This document shows positions 11,663 to 22,793 of a stretch of 64,000 nucleotides of DNA, in pieces (the stretch's first letter is position 1; every line of letters begins with the position of its first letter). This stretch comes from Kappaphycus alvarezii. Taxonomy: Eukaryota > Rhodophyta > Florideophyceae > Gigartinales > Solieriaceae. A model generated the notes under the pieces. It searched no databases and was not told the origin of the DNA. It saw only the letters and a list, made by a program, of their open reading frames with translations. The translations under genes were made by a program, and so were the position numbers. The DNA lies in the NCBI GenBank assembly GCA_002205965.3, contig NADL03000040.1, forward strand, positions 1-64,000. Reading direction: 5' to 3'.

Positions 11663-12640
11663 CGCAACGCTCAGTGAACCCTGCCGCACTCAACTCCGGC
11701 GGTTCTCCCACCAGCACGGGAGTGTTTCTGAGCCAAACGGTCCTGCTGGTAGTACCCAAGGCCGTTCTTCAGGAGCACTTCTCTTCGTCGCCGTCGATTT
11801 CTGTAAATATCGCGCTTACAGCGGAAGTTTTCCAAGCGATTACACCCATGGCTCGCCACGGGTGTGATGGTGGGTGAACCTTTATTGAAGAAGGGACCCC
11901 CAAAAAGGGGCCGACGTGGGCCCAAGCATTGGGGCTGCCCCGAAGGGCTAAGGGCTAAGTTGCTAATTCGTAACGAAGGGAGTGAGGACGGTGTAAAGCC
12001 TTCGGAGTTGTTGACGGGAGAGCGATGAATGGCGAAGCAGTTTGAGAGCATTGTGGAGGTGATGGGGGTTGCCTTGTAGTGTGCTAGAGCGACGGTGGTA
12101 TAAGGGGAACCAGTGCAAGAACCAGCGAAGAAGGAGTCTTCTATGGTGGCCATGAAGCACATGAGAGGTTAAAAAGGTGGGGAATTCGCCGACAGTGGAT
12201 ACGGGCGGCGGATGGCGGGAAGTAGGTCGGAGTGGGAGGGAGGAGGGAGGTGGGTTCCAAGATTGGCGGAAGCATATCGGCCAGGTGGCCCGGTTGAGCT
12301 GGATGTTCATGGCACGGTTGACAATGGTGTCAGTCCCGAAGGTAGAGAGGTGCTGGAGGGAGCGAATGGCTAGGCGGCGACGGGGTCTGTGAGGAGAGGT
12401 GCTCAGCTGGCGGAGTTTGGTGGTGAAGCGATGGGCGTCGTAGAGAAGTTGGGAGATCTAGGATTTGGTACAAACACCGGAGGCGGGCCAGATGTGTTCG
12501 ATGGTGGATTTTTTTCCCTCCCTTTTGCCGGGCATCGCACTACCGGCACAAAGCGCAAGACGGCTCTTTGCTCCTCTTCACTTGACAAAACGTGGTTTGA
12601 ACCGCCCCGTGAGAGACCTTTTGTTCGCAATATTTGATGG
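11663..12640 (-). pseudogene. Second LINE family, C-terminal and 3'UTR relic
   Basis: Minus-strand frames from 12640 to 11963 can be read, with frame changes, as a CALC ... TIEHIW zinc-knuckle-like motif, a basic region (ISQLLYDAHRFTTKLRQL, LAIRSLQHLSTFG) and a terminal frame ending LRRLYTVLTPFVTN. The knuckle-plus-basic-tail layout is like the end of non-LTR retrotransposon proteins, but I did not recognise a specific clade. The 3' part (11879-12035) is repeated at 13569-13725 and ends with an AATAAA signal on the minus strand (about 11884-11890). Confidence 0.45.
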
Positions 12641-12788
12641 CTTAAGGTCGGATTCTCACTCGGCTCCGTCTGTTCCCCAAAGAAACAGGCCCATAGTAAA
12701 TTACTGTGGAAAAACGGGGGTTAATTTACTGTGGTTGATCTGTGGGTTGGTACCCAGTAAATTGTTACCGGAGCGTAGATACCGCATC

Positions 12789-13289
12789 ATGGCCAAGCCA
12801 AGTGTGAAACCGTACAATGCGTCGAAAACTGTAGATGGCACTTCAATCTACCAGAAGGTGGGAGGGAGGCCAATTAATTACTCCGTGGGACCGAACACCC
12901 TGCGCCCGCTACCTAGTGGCGGGATGCTCTACTCTTCCACCTTGGTAGAAGCCGCCGATTTCCAGACAGCACCCAAAGGCGTCTATGGGCAGACGTAATG
13001 GCGCGTGAGTGGGGTTATTACGGCCACGGAGAAGGACACTAACGTGCCTGTGATGGGACCCTACGGCACGGAGCATTTGTGGGTGCCTGCTCGCTGGACG
13101 GACTGGTCTGATCTGAACTCTTCAGAGGGCGACTACGTCGGTGATGTCGTTGCCGATCTGGAGGGGTTAGAAGCTGGTGGGAGAAGGGTGAGTAAAGGGG
13201 GGCATATGTCGTGGTATGCTCAAAGCACTTTGATTCATACAAGATATCAGGTAACTTTGCTGGCAAATAGGACTTTCCATCACCAGTAA
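12789..13289 (+). pseudogene. Unrecognised ORF with one in-frame stop
   Basis: From ATG at 12789 (MAKPSVKPYNASKTV...) a frame of 167 codons runs to 13289 and is broken only by TAA at 12996. The protein is Gly/Ser/Thr-rich, with LPSGGMLYSSTLVEAADF before the stop and MGPYGTEHLWVPARW after it. No signal peptide, membrane segment or familiar motif is visible. The frame stays open upstream to 12465 through a different repeat. It could be a small host gene with a stop mutation, or a chance frame in a GC-rich stretch. Confidence 0.3.
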
Positions 13290-13340
13290 CCCTCTAGAAT
13301 ATTCTGGGCACCAACCGACCACATGCTTCAAACATTAAAG

Positions 13341-13560
13341 CACCCAAAAATTCCCGCTCTCGGAAGATGCATACGATCTATCCCATAGTCTTCCAGACAA
13401 CCACAATCGACTCAAAAAGTTATGCGGACACAGTAAAGGGGAAGGAACCACGCTCCCTAAAAGGTCACCTTGAGGCCAGCCATCAAGAAGGCCGCATTGG
13501 ACATGTCGGCTGCTGCAGCGTGCCTTTGAGGGTGATACGTGCCGGGTCAATGTGCATCCT
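13341..13560 (-). mobile_element. LINE copy: degenerate tail, 3'UTR and ORF end
   Basis: The plus strand reads TCGGAAGATGCATACGATCT, then TTCCAGACAACCACAATCGA, then the block ending GAGGCCAGCCATCAAG and TGGACATGTCGGCTGCTGC. The same order occurs at 11310-11470. The tail end itself is diverged (CACCCAAAAATTCCC). No ORF survives beyond the last ~25 codons. Confidence 0.65.
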
Positions 13561-13568
13561 CAGGTGTG

Positions 13569-13725
13569 TTAAATGTTTATTGAAGAAGGGGCCCCCAGAA
13601 GGGACTGACGTGTGTCATAGCATTGGGGTGCCTCTAAGAGCTAAGCGACTACGTCGCTAATAGGTAACGAAGGGAGTGAGGACGGTGTAAAGCGTTTGGA
13701 GTTTATCGACGGGAGAGCGTTGAGT
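13569..13725 (-). repeat. 3'UTR repeat of the second LINE family, copy 2
   Basis: It parallels 11879-12035: TTTATTGAAGAAGGG, AGCATTGGGG and TAACGAAGGGAGTGAGGACGG are shared in order. On the minus strand the end carries AATAAA (13569-13575 region), so this family's RNA probably uses an ordinary poly(A) signal, unlike the GGGGAAA-tail family. Confidence 0.7.
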
Positions 13726-14009
13726 AGGTGATCAGGCGCGGCCGTCGACCAAAATTTTGATTGTAACATGGGCACATCTATTCTTCTTGCCACCATGCGT
13801 TGCTGCAATGCGTCGCTGAGGGAATTAAGTCGACTGAAGACAGTTGGACAGGCCTGACAACTGTAGCCTCCTCTGGCGCTGTGCTTTGACGACAGGTGCA
13901 CCTTTAGAATGTACCGCCGCTTGAACACATTCCTGCAACTCTGGCAGGATAATCCGTGCGGCCTCTCGACAGAGCTTGGGGATTTCCCTCGAGGCGGTCC
14001 GGACGTCAT
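13726..14009 (-). pseudogene. C2H2 zinc-finger fragment
   Basis: The minus frame reads CQSCRNVFKRRYILKVHLSSKH, a C-x2-C-x12-H-x4-H finger, followed by CQACPTVFSRLNSLSDALQQ, where both His positions are lost. Downstream the frame passes into the repeat at 13569-13725. N-terminal C2H2 fingers are known in R2-like non-LTR proteins, so this may be the head of a LINE protein; a host transcription factor fragment is the alternative. Confidence 0.55.
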
Positions 14010-14170
14010 GCTCCTGTTAATAAGTGGCGGTACGTATTGCGGTTCTGATGTTTAGACTGAAGTTGAGGGAGTAACGGTCAGAGCAGAAAAGAAGGAAATG
14101 CGGGCGAGAACTGGCCATACTGACTGGCTACATCAATTGGTTTCGCCATTGGCATTGTGAGATTCTGAAT

Positions 14171-14535
14171 ACTTATAGTTCTGCTCTGGCAATAACGACG
14201 GAAACTTCGAAAGCGATGACGTTCCTTGTATCATGACCTAAAGATGTGGCATTGCTGCTTGCGGCGCTCCGTAAGACAGGTGAGCCAAGGGTTGCGGTAC
14301 TTGTAGCGGAAAATGTGGTGGATTGTTCGGCAACAATGCCGATGTATGCTGATTCAACAAGGGGGAAACGTTTGGGTGTTTTACTCTTGGAAGGTATATC
14401 CGATCTATCCCGATTCAACAAGCGGTGCGGAGCGATCGGGGACGACCAGAGGATTCCGTATGGGATGGAACCAAAACCTGTCTCAATTGATCGCTGTGAT
14501 TTAAGTGAGGTGGATGATAGGGGTAAATCGTTGGG
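14171..14535 (-). pseudogene. LINE copy L4, C-terminal ORF fragment
   Basis: A 127-codon minus frame (14556-14173) is interrupted at 14362-14411 by a tail insertion. Beyond it the frame AYIGIVAEQSTTFSAT ... VLRSAASSNATSLG has the spacing of the LINE C-terminus (AY..L..VA ... QRHAA..MSNA) seen at 54.1 kb, but is strongly diverged. Its right end runs into repeat A copy 1. Confidence 0.4.
14362..14411 (-). mobile_element. 50-bp LINE tail insertion with 11-bp target-site duplication
   Basis: The insert begins GGGGAAACGTTTGGGTGTTT and ends GATCTATCCC (plus strand). It is flanked by GATTCAACAAG at 14351-14361 and 14412-14422, a perfect 11-bp direct repeat. The insert is the 3' end of the LINE family, truncated after 50 bp at its 5' side. 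Confidence 0.85.
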
Positions 14536-14890
14536 AGAAGAGATACTCAGAACCAACTACCCCAAAAAGGGGTGTTACAGCCGACAAAAGTGCTGCCGTG
14601 GTATATTTGAAGGAACAAAAAGGAGTGGGTAAGGAAGCCGGTTGAGAGGGCTGCAATCAAGTATGGAAGGGGAACGGTCTACCACTGGTGCTCTGTGACC
14701 AGCGTAGAAAAATGTTTCTTGGGTCTGAAGTTGGCTCTCCACTTCCTACTACTAGGGACTTGACTTGAAGTTGTCTGCCAACTTGCTTGACCTTTTAATG
14801 AGAAAGAAGCTTCTTCAGCTTATACAGACTTTTGGAAACCCCTAAAGTCCGAACAAAACTACAAAAGATACCAGGAAATGCATAAAAACA
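14480..14890 (+). repeat. Repeat A copy 1
   Basis: About 400 bp is shared with 17430-17800 (same strand) and 50955-51330 (opposite strand). Common blocks include AAAGTGCT.CCGTGGTATA, GGGTAAGGAAG, TGCTCTGTGACCAGCGTA, TTCTTGGGTCTGAAG and GTCTGCCAACTTGCTT. Divergence is roughly 20-30% by eye. No coding frame or terminal repeat was identified, so it may be a solo LTR or non-autonomous element. Confidence 0.75.
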
Positions 14891-16300
14891 CTTTGTGTGG
14901 ATGACATACTCTAAACAAAAGATACTCAAGAAACGACTAATCAATCTGGTCCTCTTATTTCACATTCGCTTAATCAGATCCAAACAACTCCTCTAAAATA
15001 TCCATGCTGCCCAAGCAGTCGCCACAAATATCTGCGAATGGCTCATAACTATCTATTTCCTCCTCGGAGGAGGAGGGAAAAACCAGGGTCAAGGAGGGCG
15101 AAGAAAAACCAGATCTACAAGCAATTTTGGACAAGGGAAGGTAATACAGTAAATTAAAAGTCGGTAGACGACGGCGGCAAGAAAATTCGTTCCGATTCGC
15201 GCGCGCCTTTCAGTGGGCATTGCAATATTAGCACCCATATTCAACGGATACTGCTCTGCATCCGGCAAAATTGAATCAAGTACTGAAGGGACCGGGATTC
15301 TCGGAATTTGTGGTGGCAGGAATGTTGACGGAAAAAATGTGGCTTCCATATCCTGAGATCGGCTCGACAGCCAGCCCAGAGTCGTAAATTCATCCGCAAA
15401 ATCGACGTCATCAGTTTGCCTGGAATGAGTCTATGATAGCCAACGAGTAACCCCGAGTAACATGGATTTCGCAAAAGTAATGCAGAAGAGATGATGGGTA
15501 GAGCGGCTGCTGTTAGGGATAAGAAAAGGCGGTCGGTGCTGAAGTATGGGTATTTTTGTCACGCTACAAGACGGGTGGTACAATGAAGATTGCGAAGGCA
15601 GAAGAAAGATTGGTTTTGTGGTAAAACTGGAAAAAGCACACGTATCAAAGAAGAGGGTGACCTTTGAAGGGTGTGGGAGCTCACTAAGCTGGGTTGGAAT
15701 TTATTAACATGCAATTGGCCACTCTAAGGAGAGGGGTTCGAATTTGAGGGTATGTTGTTGGGGACCCTCTCTGTTTCGAATTGGACAAGCTGGGAGGACA
15801 AGAGAGGCCTCAGTGATTGGGTGACAAGACGTCAACGGCCACTGAGGAGTAAAATACCAAAATAATAATATATTTTTAGTAATCAGTGAAAAGTAAATAT
15901 TTCAAGAAATATTTTCAGAAAACGTTTAAACTTTTCAAGGGAAAACTACCGATTTTCAGATGGACCTAACTTTGGAACAGCTTGACTGCTCAAAAAAGCG
16001 AGCATACCACTGTTCTCAGCGCATCATTTCCAATGGCAGCGATGCATTCAAATGAGTTGCAATTTGGTAATGCTTGCAATTTTCGATTCTGATGTTCACC
16101 AAACCTGTTTTGTTTGCGAAAAGATAAGAGAGAATCGAAGTTTGTTACTTTGGTCAACAGTCATGTCGGAAAACAATCGAACTAATTTTCAATAAGGGTG
16201 GAGTTTTTCCTACTCTACAAAATATGGAAACGAAATGATTCAGGAATGTTTAGTATCCGAACTTTGTAATAAACTAAGATATTCTTTTAAATCTAGGCAT
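14890..16300. other. No convincing gene; weak minus-strand ORF pair at 15089-15474
   Basis: Two overlapping minus frames (15474-15241 and 15349-15089) can be read as one broken acidic-to-hydrophobic protein (FADEFTTLGWLSS ... FLPPQIPRIPVPSVLDS) with a frame change. I recognise no family. A box-B-like GGTTCGAATTTGA at 15735 is isolated. Confidence 0.3.
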
Positions 16301-16339
16301 TACCTGATCAGGGAAAAAGAACTTCTGAATACACTCTAT

Positions 16340-16650
16340 AAGCGTTGTCAGGTGAGTCTGTGCGAATCTCTCATATCTTCTCCTAGTTGTATTCTAAGTT
16401 TTGATATGGATTCCATGTGTTTATGCATATCATTGTTGGTATTACACCAGCATTTCGATAGCCGTTCATCTCATATTTTTATTTTTACCGGTAAAAACTG
16501 CAACAAGGCCTGCTTGTAGATAGACATTAGCAAGGTTATGGAAGGGACTCAGTGCATTGAGGTGTCGGGGCCTTACGGTTTCAGGACTGTCCTCTAACAT
16601 TCTCGTGGTAGTTAGGGTCGTTTGGGTTGCTCATGTTAGGGATTTTTAAT
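16340..16650 (+). repeat. Repeat B copy 1
   Basis: It matches 51520-51830 on the same strand: TCTCTCATATCT, TGTGTTTTGATA-like blocks and, further on, TCAGGACTG, TCGTGGTAGTT.GGG and GTCGTTTGGGTTGCTCA. Both copies lie within 1.3 kb of repeat A, so A and B may be parts of one larger element. Confidence 0.6.
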
Positions 16651-17430
16651 GCACTGTGATCATATACTCTGTCTTTTTTTGACGACTTAATTATGACCTC
16701 AGGAATGCCTCAGGTAAAATTTCGGAAGTGCCGGGAACTTCCGCCTAGAATCAAAAGATTGCAGCAGTTCATCCACCAACCATTCTTTCCTAAAGTGACA
16801 ATTATCATATGAAATATTGCCAATTTTTTTTTGTATATAATGGATTCAAATCCGGTAGGCAAGCCTTGCTCCAGATAGTTAGACCCTAATTGTTTGAGAT
16901 TTGAAGGCGTACATTCAGATTGTAAGTATTTTTATTCTCTTCTCGTTCTATAATCGTTAGAGAAATGTAGGTTCAAAAGTTTCTCAGATGCCCTAGAGAT
17001 GATTTTCACCTCAAATATGCCACGAAAAAAACAGTACTCAAGATAAATTCAGTTCTTTGCACAATCAATATTGATATTCTGGTTCGCGAGGGAGAGCCTA
17101 GTGCAGCCGATAGCTAGGAAATTACAAATTTCCATGCAATTAGGAGTAAAGGTCTTGATGATTGATCGCTAACTACGTGTCTTTTCCAGTGAGAGTAATT
17201 TAACTTCCATTTTGAAAAAGATCCTAATAAAATCTATGTCTACGTACTCATGTTCGCAGGATCGGTCTCCAAGGCCAGATATTCTATTTTTTAATGATAA
17301 ATACTCTGAGTAGGTGAAAGCAGTTCCGATCCCGTAAAAGATTCGGTTACTTGAAAATTTCAATTTCATCGAATATTGAGTTCAGACAAGGTTTTACACT
17401 ACCGTTAAGATCTAAGGGAGCAATGACTGT
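16650..17430. other. No gene seen
   Basis: AT-rich sequence with stops in all frames. The 66-codon minus frame at 17169-17369 has no recognisable feature. Confidence 0.5.
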
Positions 17431-17750
17431 GATAGGGATAAACTATCAGGAGAAGAGATCATCAGAACTGATTACCCCAAGGAGTTGTTGCAAGTAAAAA
17501 AAGTGCTACCGTGGTATAGTTGAGCGAACAGAAACAACTGCGTAAGGAAGAAATTTGGGAGGGCTATAAGCTAGTAGAGAAGGAACAGAGTCTATGAATG
17601 ATGCTCTGTGACTAGCGTAAGAAAAATGGTTCTTGGGTCTGAAGGTTACTCTCAAATCCTTAACTACTTGGGATTTGCCTTGAACTTGGCTGCCAAGTTG
17701 CTTCACTTCCACAAGAGAAAGCAGTTTAATCGGCTTGCATAAATTTTTTC
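17430..17750 (+). repeat. Repeat A copy 2
   Basis: It shares AGGAGAAGAGAT, AAAAAGTGCTACCGTGGTAT, ATGCTCTGTGACTAGCGTA, GGTTCTTGGGTCTGAAGG and GGCTGCCAAGTTGCTTCA with copy 1. It abuts the left (3') end of the LINE relic that starts near 17750. Confidence 0.75.
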
Positions 17751-18645
17751 TAACCCAAAAGATTCACACAAATATACAAAGTACAATAAAATGCCTTAAA
17801 GGGAATCGTGTGGACGAGAGAGAATAGCAGAAGATATCCGAGGTTGGATATAAGGATGGGCATGAGTCTGTTTCGTGCGGAGGTCGCGATAAAAGATTCA
17901 TATCTTCTATACTCGGCATTCTTTGCTGCGTTGATGGATATAAGCGTGCTAAGGTGTGCGCACCCTCCTGTTGGATAGCGCGAGCGGGTTAATGGATGCG
18001 AAATCGAAGAAATCCGTGTTTTCTGTGCTTCCCATTGCCCTGATGTCTGGCCTAGTGTGATGAAGGCCATCCCTCTGCTCAATAACTCAGTGGCGAACAG
18101 CTTTCGGCAGGTCCTAAACAAAAAAACAAAGTTGCTAATCATGTATTCATATTCTGTGGCCTCTGTGAACGCAGTGCAGGAGATAATCCCCAAATAAATC
18201 AAGTGTTTCGAGACATTTGATCCTCAGGCTCGGTGTTTTTGGAGCAAAAGCGGATCTTGAAGCTACAATAGTATTGAAGCCATGTCAGTATTTGCGGGCG
18301 TCAATACTAGTCATCAGTACCAGACACGAGGAAAATATGGCCATTTCCTCGCACCTGGTAGCGCTATCGAAGCACGAAAGGATTGCTTCCGTGCATCTCC
18401 GAGAGGTATACCATTTCGCGCAGCCTCCTGGACTGCTTCCGTGAGTTTTTTCGAATGCTTTTTGATTGAGTAAAAGGCAAAATAGCAGAAGAATTTTTGA
18501 CTTTAGGCAGGATTGAGACCAATGCTGGTGAGCATCGAGGTATTCTTAGTATGTTGTGAGACTCCAGATGGAGGCAAGCGAAATCTTTTCGCACAGCCGG
18601 TTGGCCACTGAACTGGAGGCCAGACTGGCAGCACCCGCGATACAT
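17750..18645 (-). pseudogene. LINE copy L5, post-RT C-terminal region
   Basis: The frame 18202-17750 (GIISCTAFTEATEYEYMI ... GQTSGQWEAQKTRISS ... KNAEYRRYESFIATSARNRL) is a close paralogue of 54500-54100 (GIISCTVFTEATEFEDM ... GQTSGQWEALEAQISS ... KTAKYTRYESFIATADRRR). The upstream frame 18645-18364 (LQFSGQPAVRKDFACLH) matches LQFSLQRLCEKVFASLH near 54900. The GGWHP motif is replaced by SNLGYLLLF, so the last ~60 codons are lost or scrambled. These proteins have no known enzymatic motif here; position after an RT suggests a LINE C-terminal domain. Confidence 0.75.
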
Positions 18646-18649
18646 TTAG

Positions 18650-20140
18650 CGGACATAAGTACTAGCCCGAGGGACTCTGTTCTCCTCCTCCTTGGATTTG
18701 ATTCGTTCTTTGAGTTCCCGAAAATATTCAGAATCGAGGACTCCTCCAGCCAAAGTTCGGATGCTACGCTACATGATTCCTTCTAATATTGCTGCAGCAC
18801 CGTCTGCAGTGCACAGCTGTGGTACTACGCTCAATAAATAACAGATATAACAGACCTCGAAGCAGTTGGCTATGAGCTGAAATTACACTTGCGCATTCTC
18901 AACATCGACAACGATGTTGAGGAATGCTTCGAGAGAATGTACGTGAGAGGTGCAAAATGGCGCACTGACGTGCGCAGATGTAGTACAATGCGCGGTTCAC
19001 AGTTGTCCTCGTCCAGGAACAGAATATCGTCAGAATATGAGCAAACCAGCAAACACACACCAAGTCTCACAGAGTTTTCGCTGTTCCTCTTTCTACTTAA
19101 GCACACTGTGATGCTGCAGCACAGCTCGCCGACGGCGAGGAGAAGTTGGAATGGTAGGGCTAGGGAAATCCCTTCGACGGCTGGATGGTATATTTGTCCT
19201 CCGTGTTAAAAGGCCGGACCGTGATCCGCGGAATGCTGCAAAGTTGATATAATTCGAGTCCAAAGAACTGGTGACACCATAATTGCAATATTGGACAAAG
19301 AAGATGTAATAGGGGTAAGCAGTTCTGAATATCTTCTCTGAGGATAAGAGTGTTGTCACCAACGACAACCGTGAAGTTTCTATTTGTATATACACGCCGG
19401 AGTCCGGGAGCCAAGTAAGAGTAAATATCACAAACAGGCAATAAAAGGGTTAGTATAATATTGGATAGAGAGGGGAAATAAGAAGGGAACCCGGGCGGAT
19501 AAACTTGGCCGTAGACAAAGTTGGCGTTGGAAAGGTTCCTGCAAAGTCGGAAGTTGATAGTCCATTTCAGAGCTAACACCGGGGTGGCTGTTTACTCTGG
19601 GTCCCTTTTGGCGAGGTAGGTGTAAATACTAGTTAGGTAGGTCTGGTTTATCTACGACTGCAGCGTAATTAAAGCCAATGTAAGCCAATAGCGGGAGATA
19701 TAAGTTAGAGATAAGCCAAGTCCACATTTGGTGCAAACAGGTGCCTTCCACTTGCAAAGGCATGAGATCCACGTTGGCCGAATAGTTCGGGCTGCAAGCC
19801 TTCAGAACCTCTCTGGTGGTTATACAATAAATTACCATGAGCAATGGTGGGTGGAAATCGAAAAATGCCCTTATTGTACAGTTCAGTACATTACGGTAGC
19901 AGTGGCATGGCCTGTACGCACAGAGAATTAGATCAAAAAAGGTCACCAAAATGATCTCAGCCAGTTGTAAAACAGTGTGCGTTCCAATTGCACTACAGCA
20001 GAGCTGACAAACGTACTGAGGACATTCGCACCTGCACTGAATTTCTGCCTGAGTTCCTTTGGGAAAAGGCGTTGTATAGCCTCAGGAGGCACAGTAGGCC
20101 ACCAAAAGTTCCATTTAGACGCGCAAGATGAACTCCTCGG
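18650..20140 (-). other. Interior of LINE L5; no motif resolved
   Basis: Minus frames at 19949-19629 and 19579-19160 are open for 106 and 139 codons but show no certain RT thumb or connection motif. They lie between the RT fragment and the C-terminal fragment of the same orientation, so they are probably LINE sequence plus insertions. Confidence 0.35.
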
Positions 20141-20144
20141 GTTG

Positions 20145-20697
20145 TTCCATCGATATAGGAGAGGATTTCGAGTGCTTTTAGGAGCTAGTAATGGCGTCCG
20201 ATTATGTACCCGTCATCGTAGTACCACAATTGGAGAAATGGATTGCCCCCATTCGCCTCTTTCTCTTTCTCAAGAAGCTAGAAGCTGCTGAATTTTGAGT
20301 ACGATGAGATGTAGAACCAGTTCCAACAGGAGCCCGGAAAGACTATCTCCCTTTTATGTCCCTCACACACTACAAATAGTGTGATCACTGACTCACAGAT
20401 ACGCAGTCTCGTACGCGTAGCAGTTTCGGACCCATGGCGAAGCTCGGGAAAGAGATTCCTTGTGGCGTCCAAGAATGAAGAACAGCTGCAAAGGTTGGAA
20501 CAATTCTCAAAATCCACGGTAAGCATCTCATAGTCTGAATTATGTCCGAACTTTGGAAAACTCGTCAATGCTGTGTACGACTTTGTATGTTCCAAATCGG
20601 GTGGGGATCCCCACCTGCAGCAGTTGCATGGAGCTGGCTGATTTCGGGGTGACTCTTCTGATGATTCAGCTGCCAACCGGCCTGCGAAGCGTTTCAC
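20145..20697 (-). pseudogene. LINE copy L5, reverse transcriptase fragment
   Basis: The minus frame (20697-20278) contains LTVDFENCSNLCSCSSFL and RNLFPELRHG, matching the non-LTR RT block (L+.DF.NAFN...R..FL..+...FPEL). A frame change then leads to NPFLQLWYYDDGYIIG near 20205-20245, an active-site-type YxDDG loop, followed by RGVHLARLNGTFGGL, where GL.LN..K.E is expected. The active-site Asp pair is kept, but stops and frameshifts make it non-functional. Together with 17750-18645 it outlines one ~3-kb LINE. Confidence 0.8.
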
Positions 20698-20956
20698 CTA
20701 CAACGAATGGTCTCGGTGTCATGTCCTTCTTCGCTGTGCTGTCAGGTACAATATCAGCAATGAAGACAGCTAACACAGCATTTAATTACCCGGCTTCAGA
20801 TTTCGTTTTTATTTTAGCATTGTTAGATATCTATTTTTGTAGTTTATGTTGACTAGTACGTATTCCTACGCTAAGTCGGCAACCATGATATCTCTCTTAC
20901 CCTCTCCGGCCTTTTCGTTTCAAGGGCCATGGTCACTGTCTTGCGGCACTTTCGGG

Positions 20957-21706
20957 TCATTGGCTTGGAGTGGTTGTTTCAAGTAACGAAGCGTCTCTCC
21001 GTCTCGGACTAAGAAGTCCACTGCCGAAGTGATCCTCTCTACACTGGTAGCTGAGGCATGCTGCCAACAGAAGGTTTAGAATGAAGCATCGGCAGTACGC
21101 TATCTTTCTGTGGATTATCTTTCTTTGTGAGAGGATCTGCCAAATTCGTTTCACCAGGTATCTAGATGACGTGGTTGAGCTGATGTGTTTCAAAGTATTA
21201 TCTCAACAGCTGTAAATCACCCCGGATACTCTTGTCTTTTGGGCATCGACAGGTTGACATAGAGGTGAATAAGTCCTTAGAATGAACAGCAAATGAAAGA
21301 GAATATCTACATCTAGTAAAACCTTTTAGGCACATGCTATGGTACGTACCTCATCCATAGAACCACCAGTCGCAAGCACTTCTGCGGAAGCAATAGATTT
21401 CACAGGGCACTTCAAAAGATGAGAAGAGCAACTCAGAGGGTGAAAAGTAGAGTTTTTCTGAAATGGCCCAATCAAAAGACCAGAAACATAGCAAGGTTGC
21501 CCATTTTCTGAAGGTCTCGCAGCATCAGCAAAAATGAGACCAGATATATCAAATGAACCACGCGAAGAAGGTCTAGCATACGTCGATGTAGTACAAAGTC
21601 TCTGAATATCACGAAGTGTATTAGTTTGGCTGATGATGCCTTTAGCTGCTGGCTCTCCAGAAGTCTGCTGCAATGAACTAGAGGCATAGAAAGCAAAACG
21701 GCTCAC
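20957..21706 (-). pseudogene. Copia element 2 RNase H region
   Basis: The frame 21706-21326 contains FDISGLIFADAARPSENGQ and SGLLIGPFQKNSTFHPL, matching the copia RNase H block (D.....GC+I.F....F.W.S), then KSIASAEVLATGG (SSTEAE..A). After a frame change the end reads VIWIPGETNLADPLTKKD, the canonical H+.....N.AD.LTK terminus. The protein is in pieces. Confidence 0.85.
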
Positions 21707-22270
21707 AGCAGATCCAAGAAATCACAATGAACCATTCACAAACATAAAACTGTGAAGTTCTACCGCATTCAATGTTTCTCTTATCTCCTCTGTCGGGGCG
21801 TGTTAAGGCATATGATTCAATTGCTTTCATCTTTTCTTGATCCGAAATACGAATAGTGGCATCTTCATTCTGCAAAATATTCATACCGAAAAACTTGAAT
21901 TCGCCAGACATGTGCACAATTGCCCCAATCTCGTAAACCTTGGCTAGCCTTTGAAGAAATTCTTTCCTAACATGATCCGGATCACCAACCAGAATATCGT
22001 CTACTACTTTCGCAGCGATTAGTATCAACTCACTGCCCCTCTTCAAATAAACAACTGCGGAATGTAGACTACACTCGATAATCCAAGGTCTATAAATGTT
22101 GAATCAGAGTGCCACTGCCACTTAGCATTTGTATTTACAAGTCCGTACGGTGCAACCTTGAGCAACCAATAGAATGACATCTTGGAACACTCACGAGGCG
22201 GAATCACATAAACATCTCTTGCAGCAGATTCAGATTGGAGACACGCACTTTTGATATCAATCTTCCTCAA
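21678..22270 (-). pseudogene. Copia element 2 reverse transcriptase
   Basis: The first frame has KIDIKSACLQSESAARDVYV (copia D.+.AFL.G....+.VY+..P), then YGLVNTNAKW (YGL+...+.W). The next frame begins near 22046 and carries VVDDILVGDPDHVRKEFL, the YxDD-type loop reading VVDD, then FKFFGMNILQ (..+FLG++I). Key blocks survive, but fingers and palm are out of frame with each other. Confidence 0.85.
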
Positions 22271-22793
22271 GAACTAGGAATGGTACATATTGATAACAAT
22301 ACGCGAATCCCCAATGTAGTGCTTGAAACGGAATCAGTCTTGAGATGAAACATTCCCAGTCCTTGTTAACATAGGGGGCATTGCGAGCCTTACAAAGCAG
22401 TGTTTGATCATCTAGGACCTTCACTTAGTACAATACATGGCTGCTTATTGCGTTAGAATCACAAGGTACCTTTGGAACATGTATTTCATCACAGTTTTCC
22501 AAAAAATACAGCCTCTTCATCCTTATATGCATTTTGTAGCACAGATGTAGGAAAGTCTTGTGCTTGATGGCTAGAATATTCCTTCGGTTTGAATAGATAT
22601 TAGTACTGTCTCAAATATTCATGCTCAATTACTTGATTTAATTGCCAGTTAAAAGCTCAATTTCATTAGCCAGTATTTATCTTCCATTGAATTAACTCCT
22701 TCCAAATCATCCGATGGTATGTGAACAGATTTCTTCTGTTATGAGGTGTAACGGTAGAATATGATCTGAATTGATTTCGTCCGTAGGTGCTGC

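Noticed and set aside
15690..15770. tRNA or SINE around GGTTCGAATTTGA
   Set aside because: Only a box-B-like word is present; box A is poor and no cloverleaf for this segment can be drawn.
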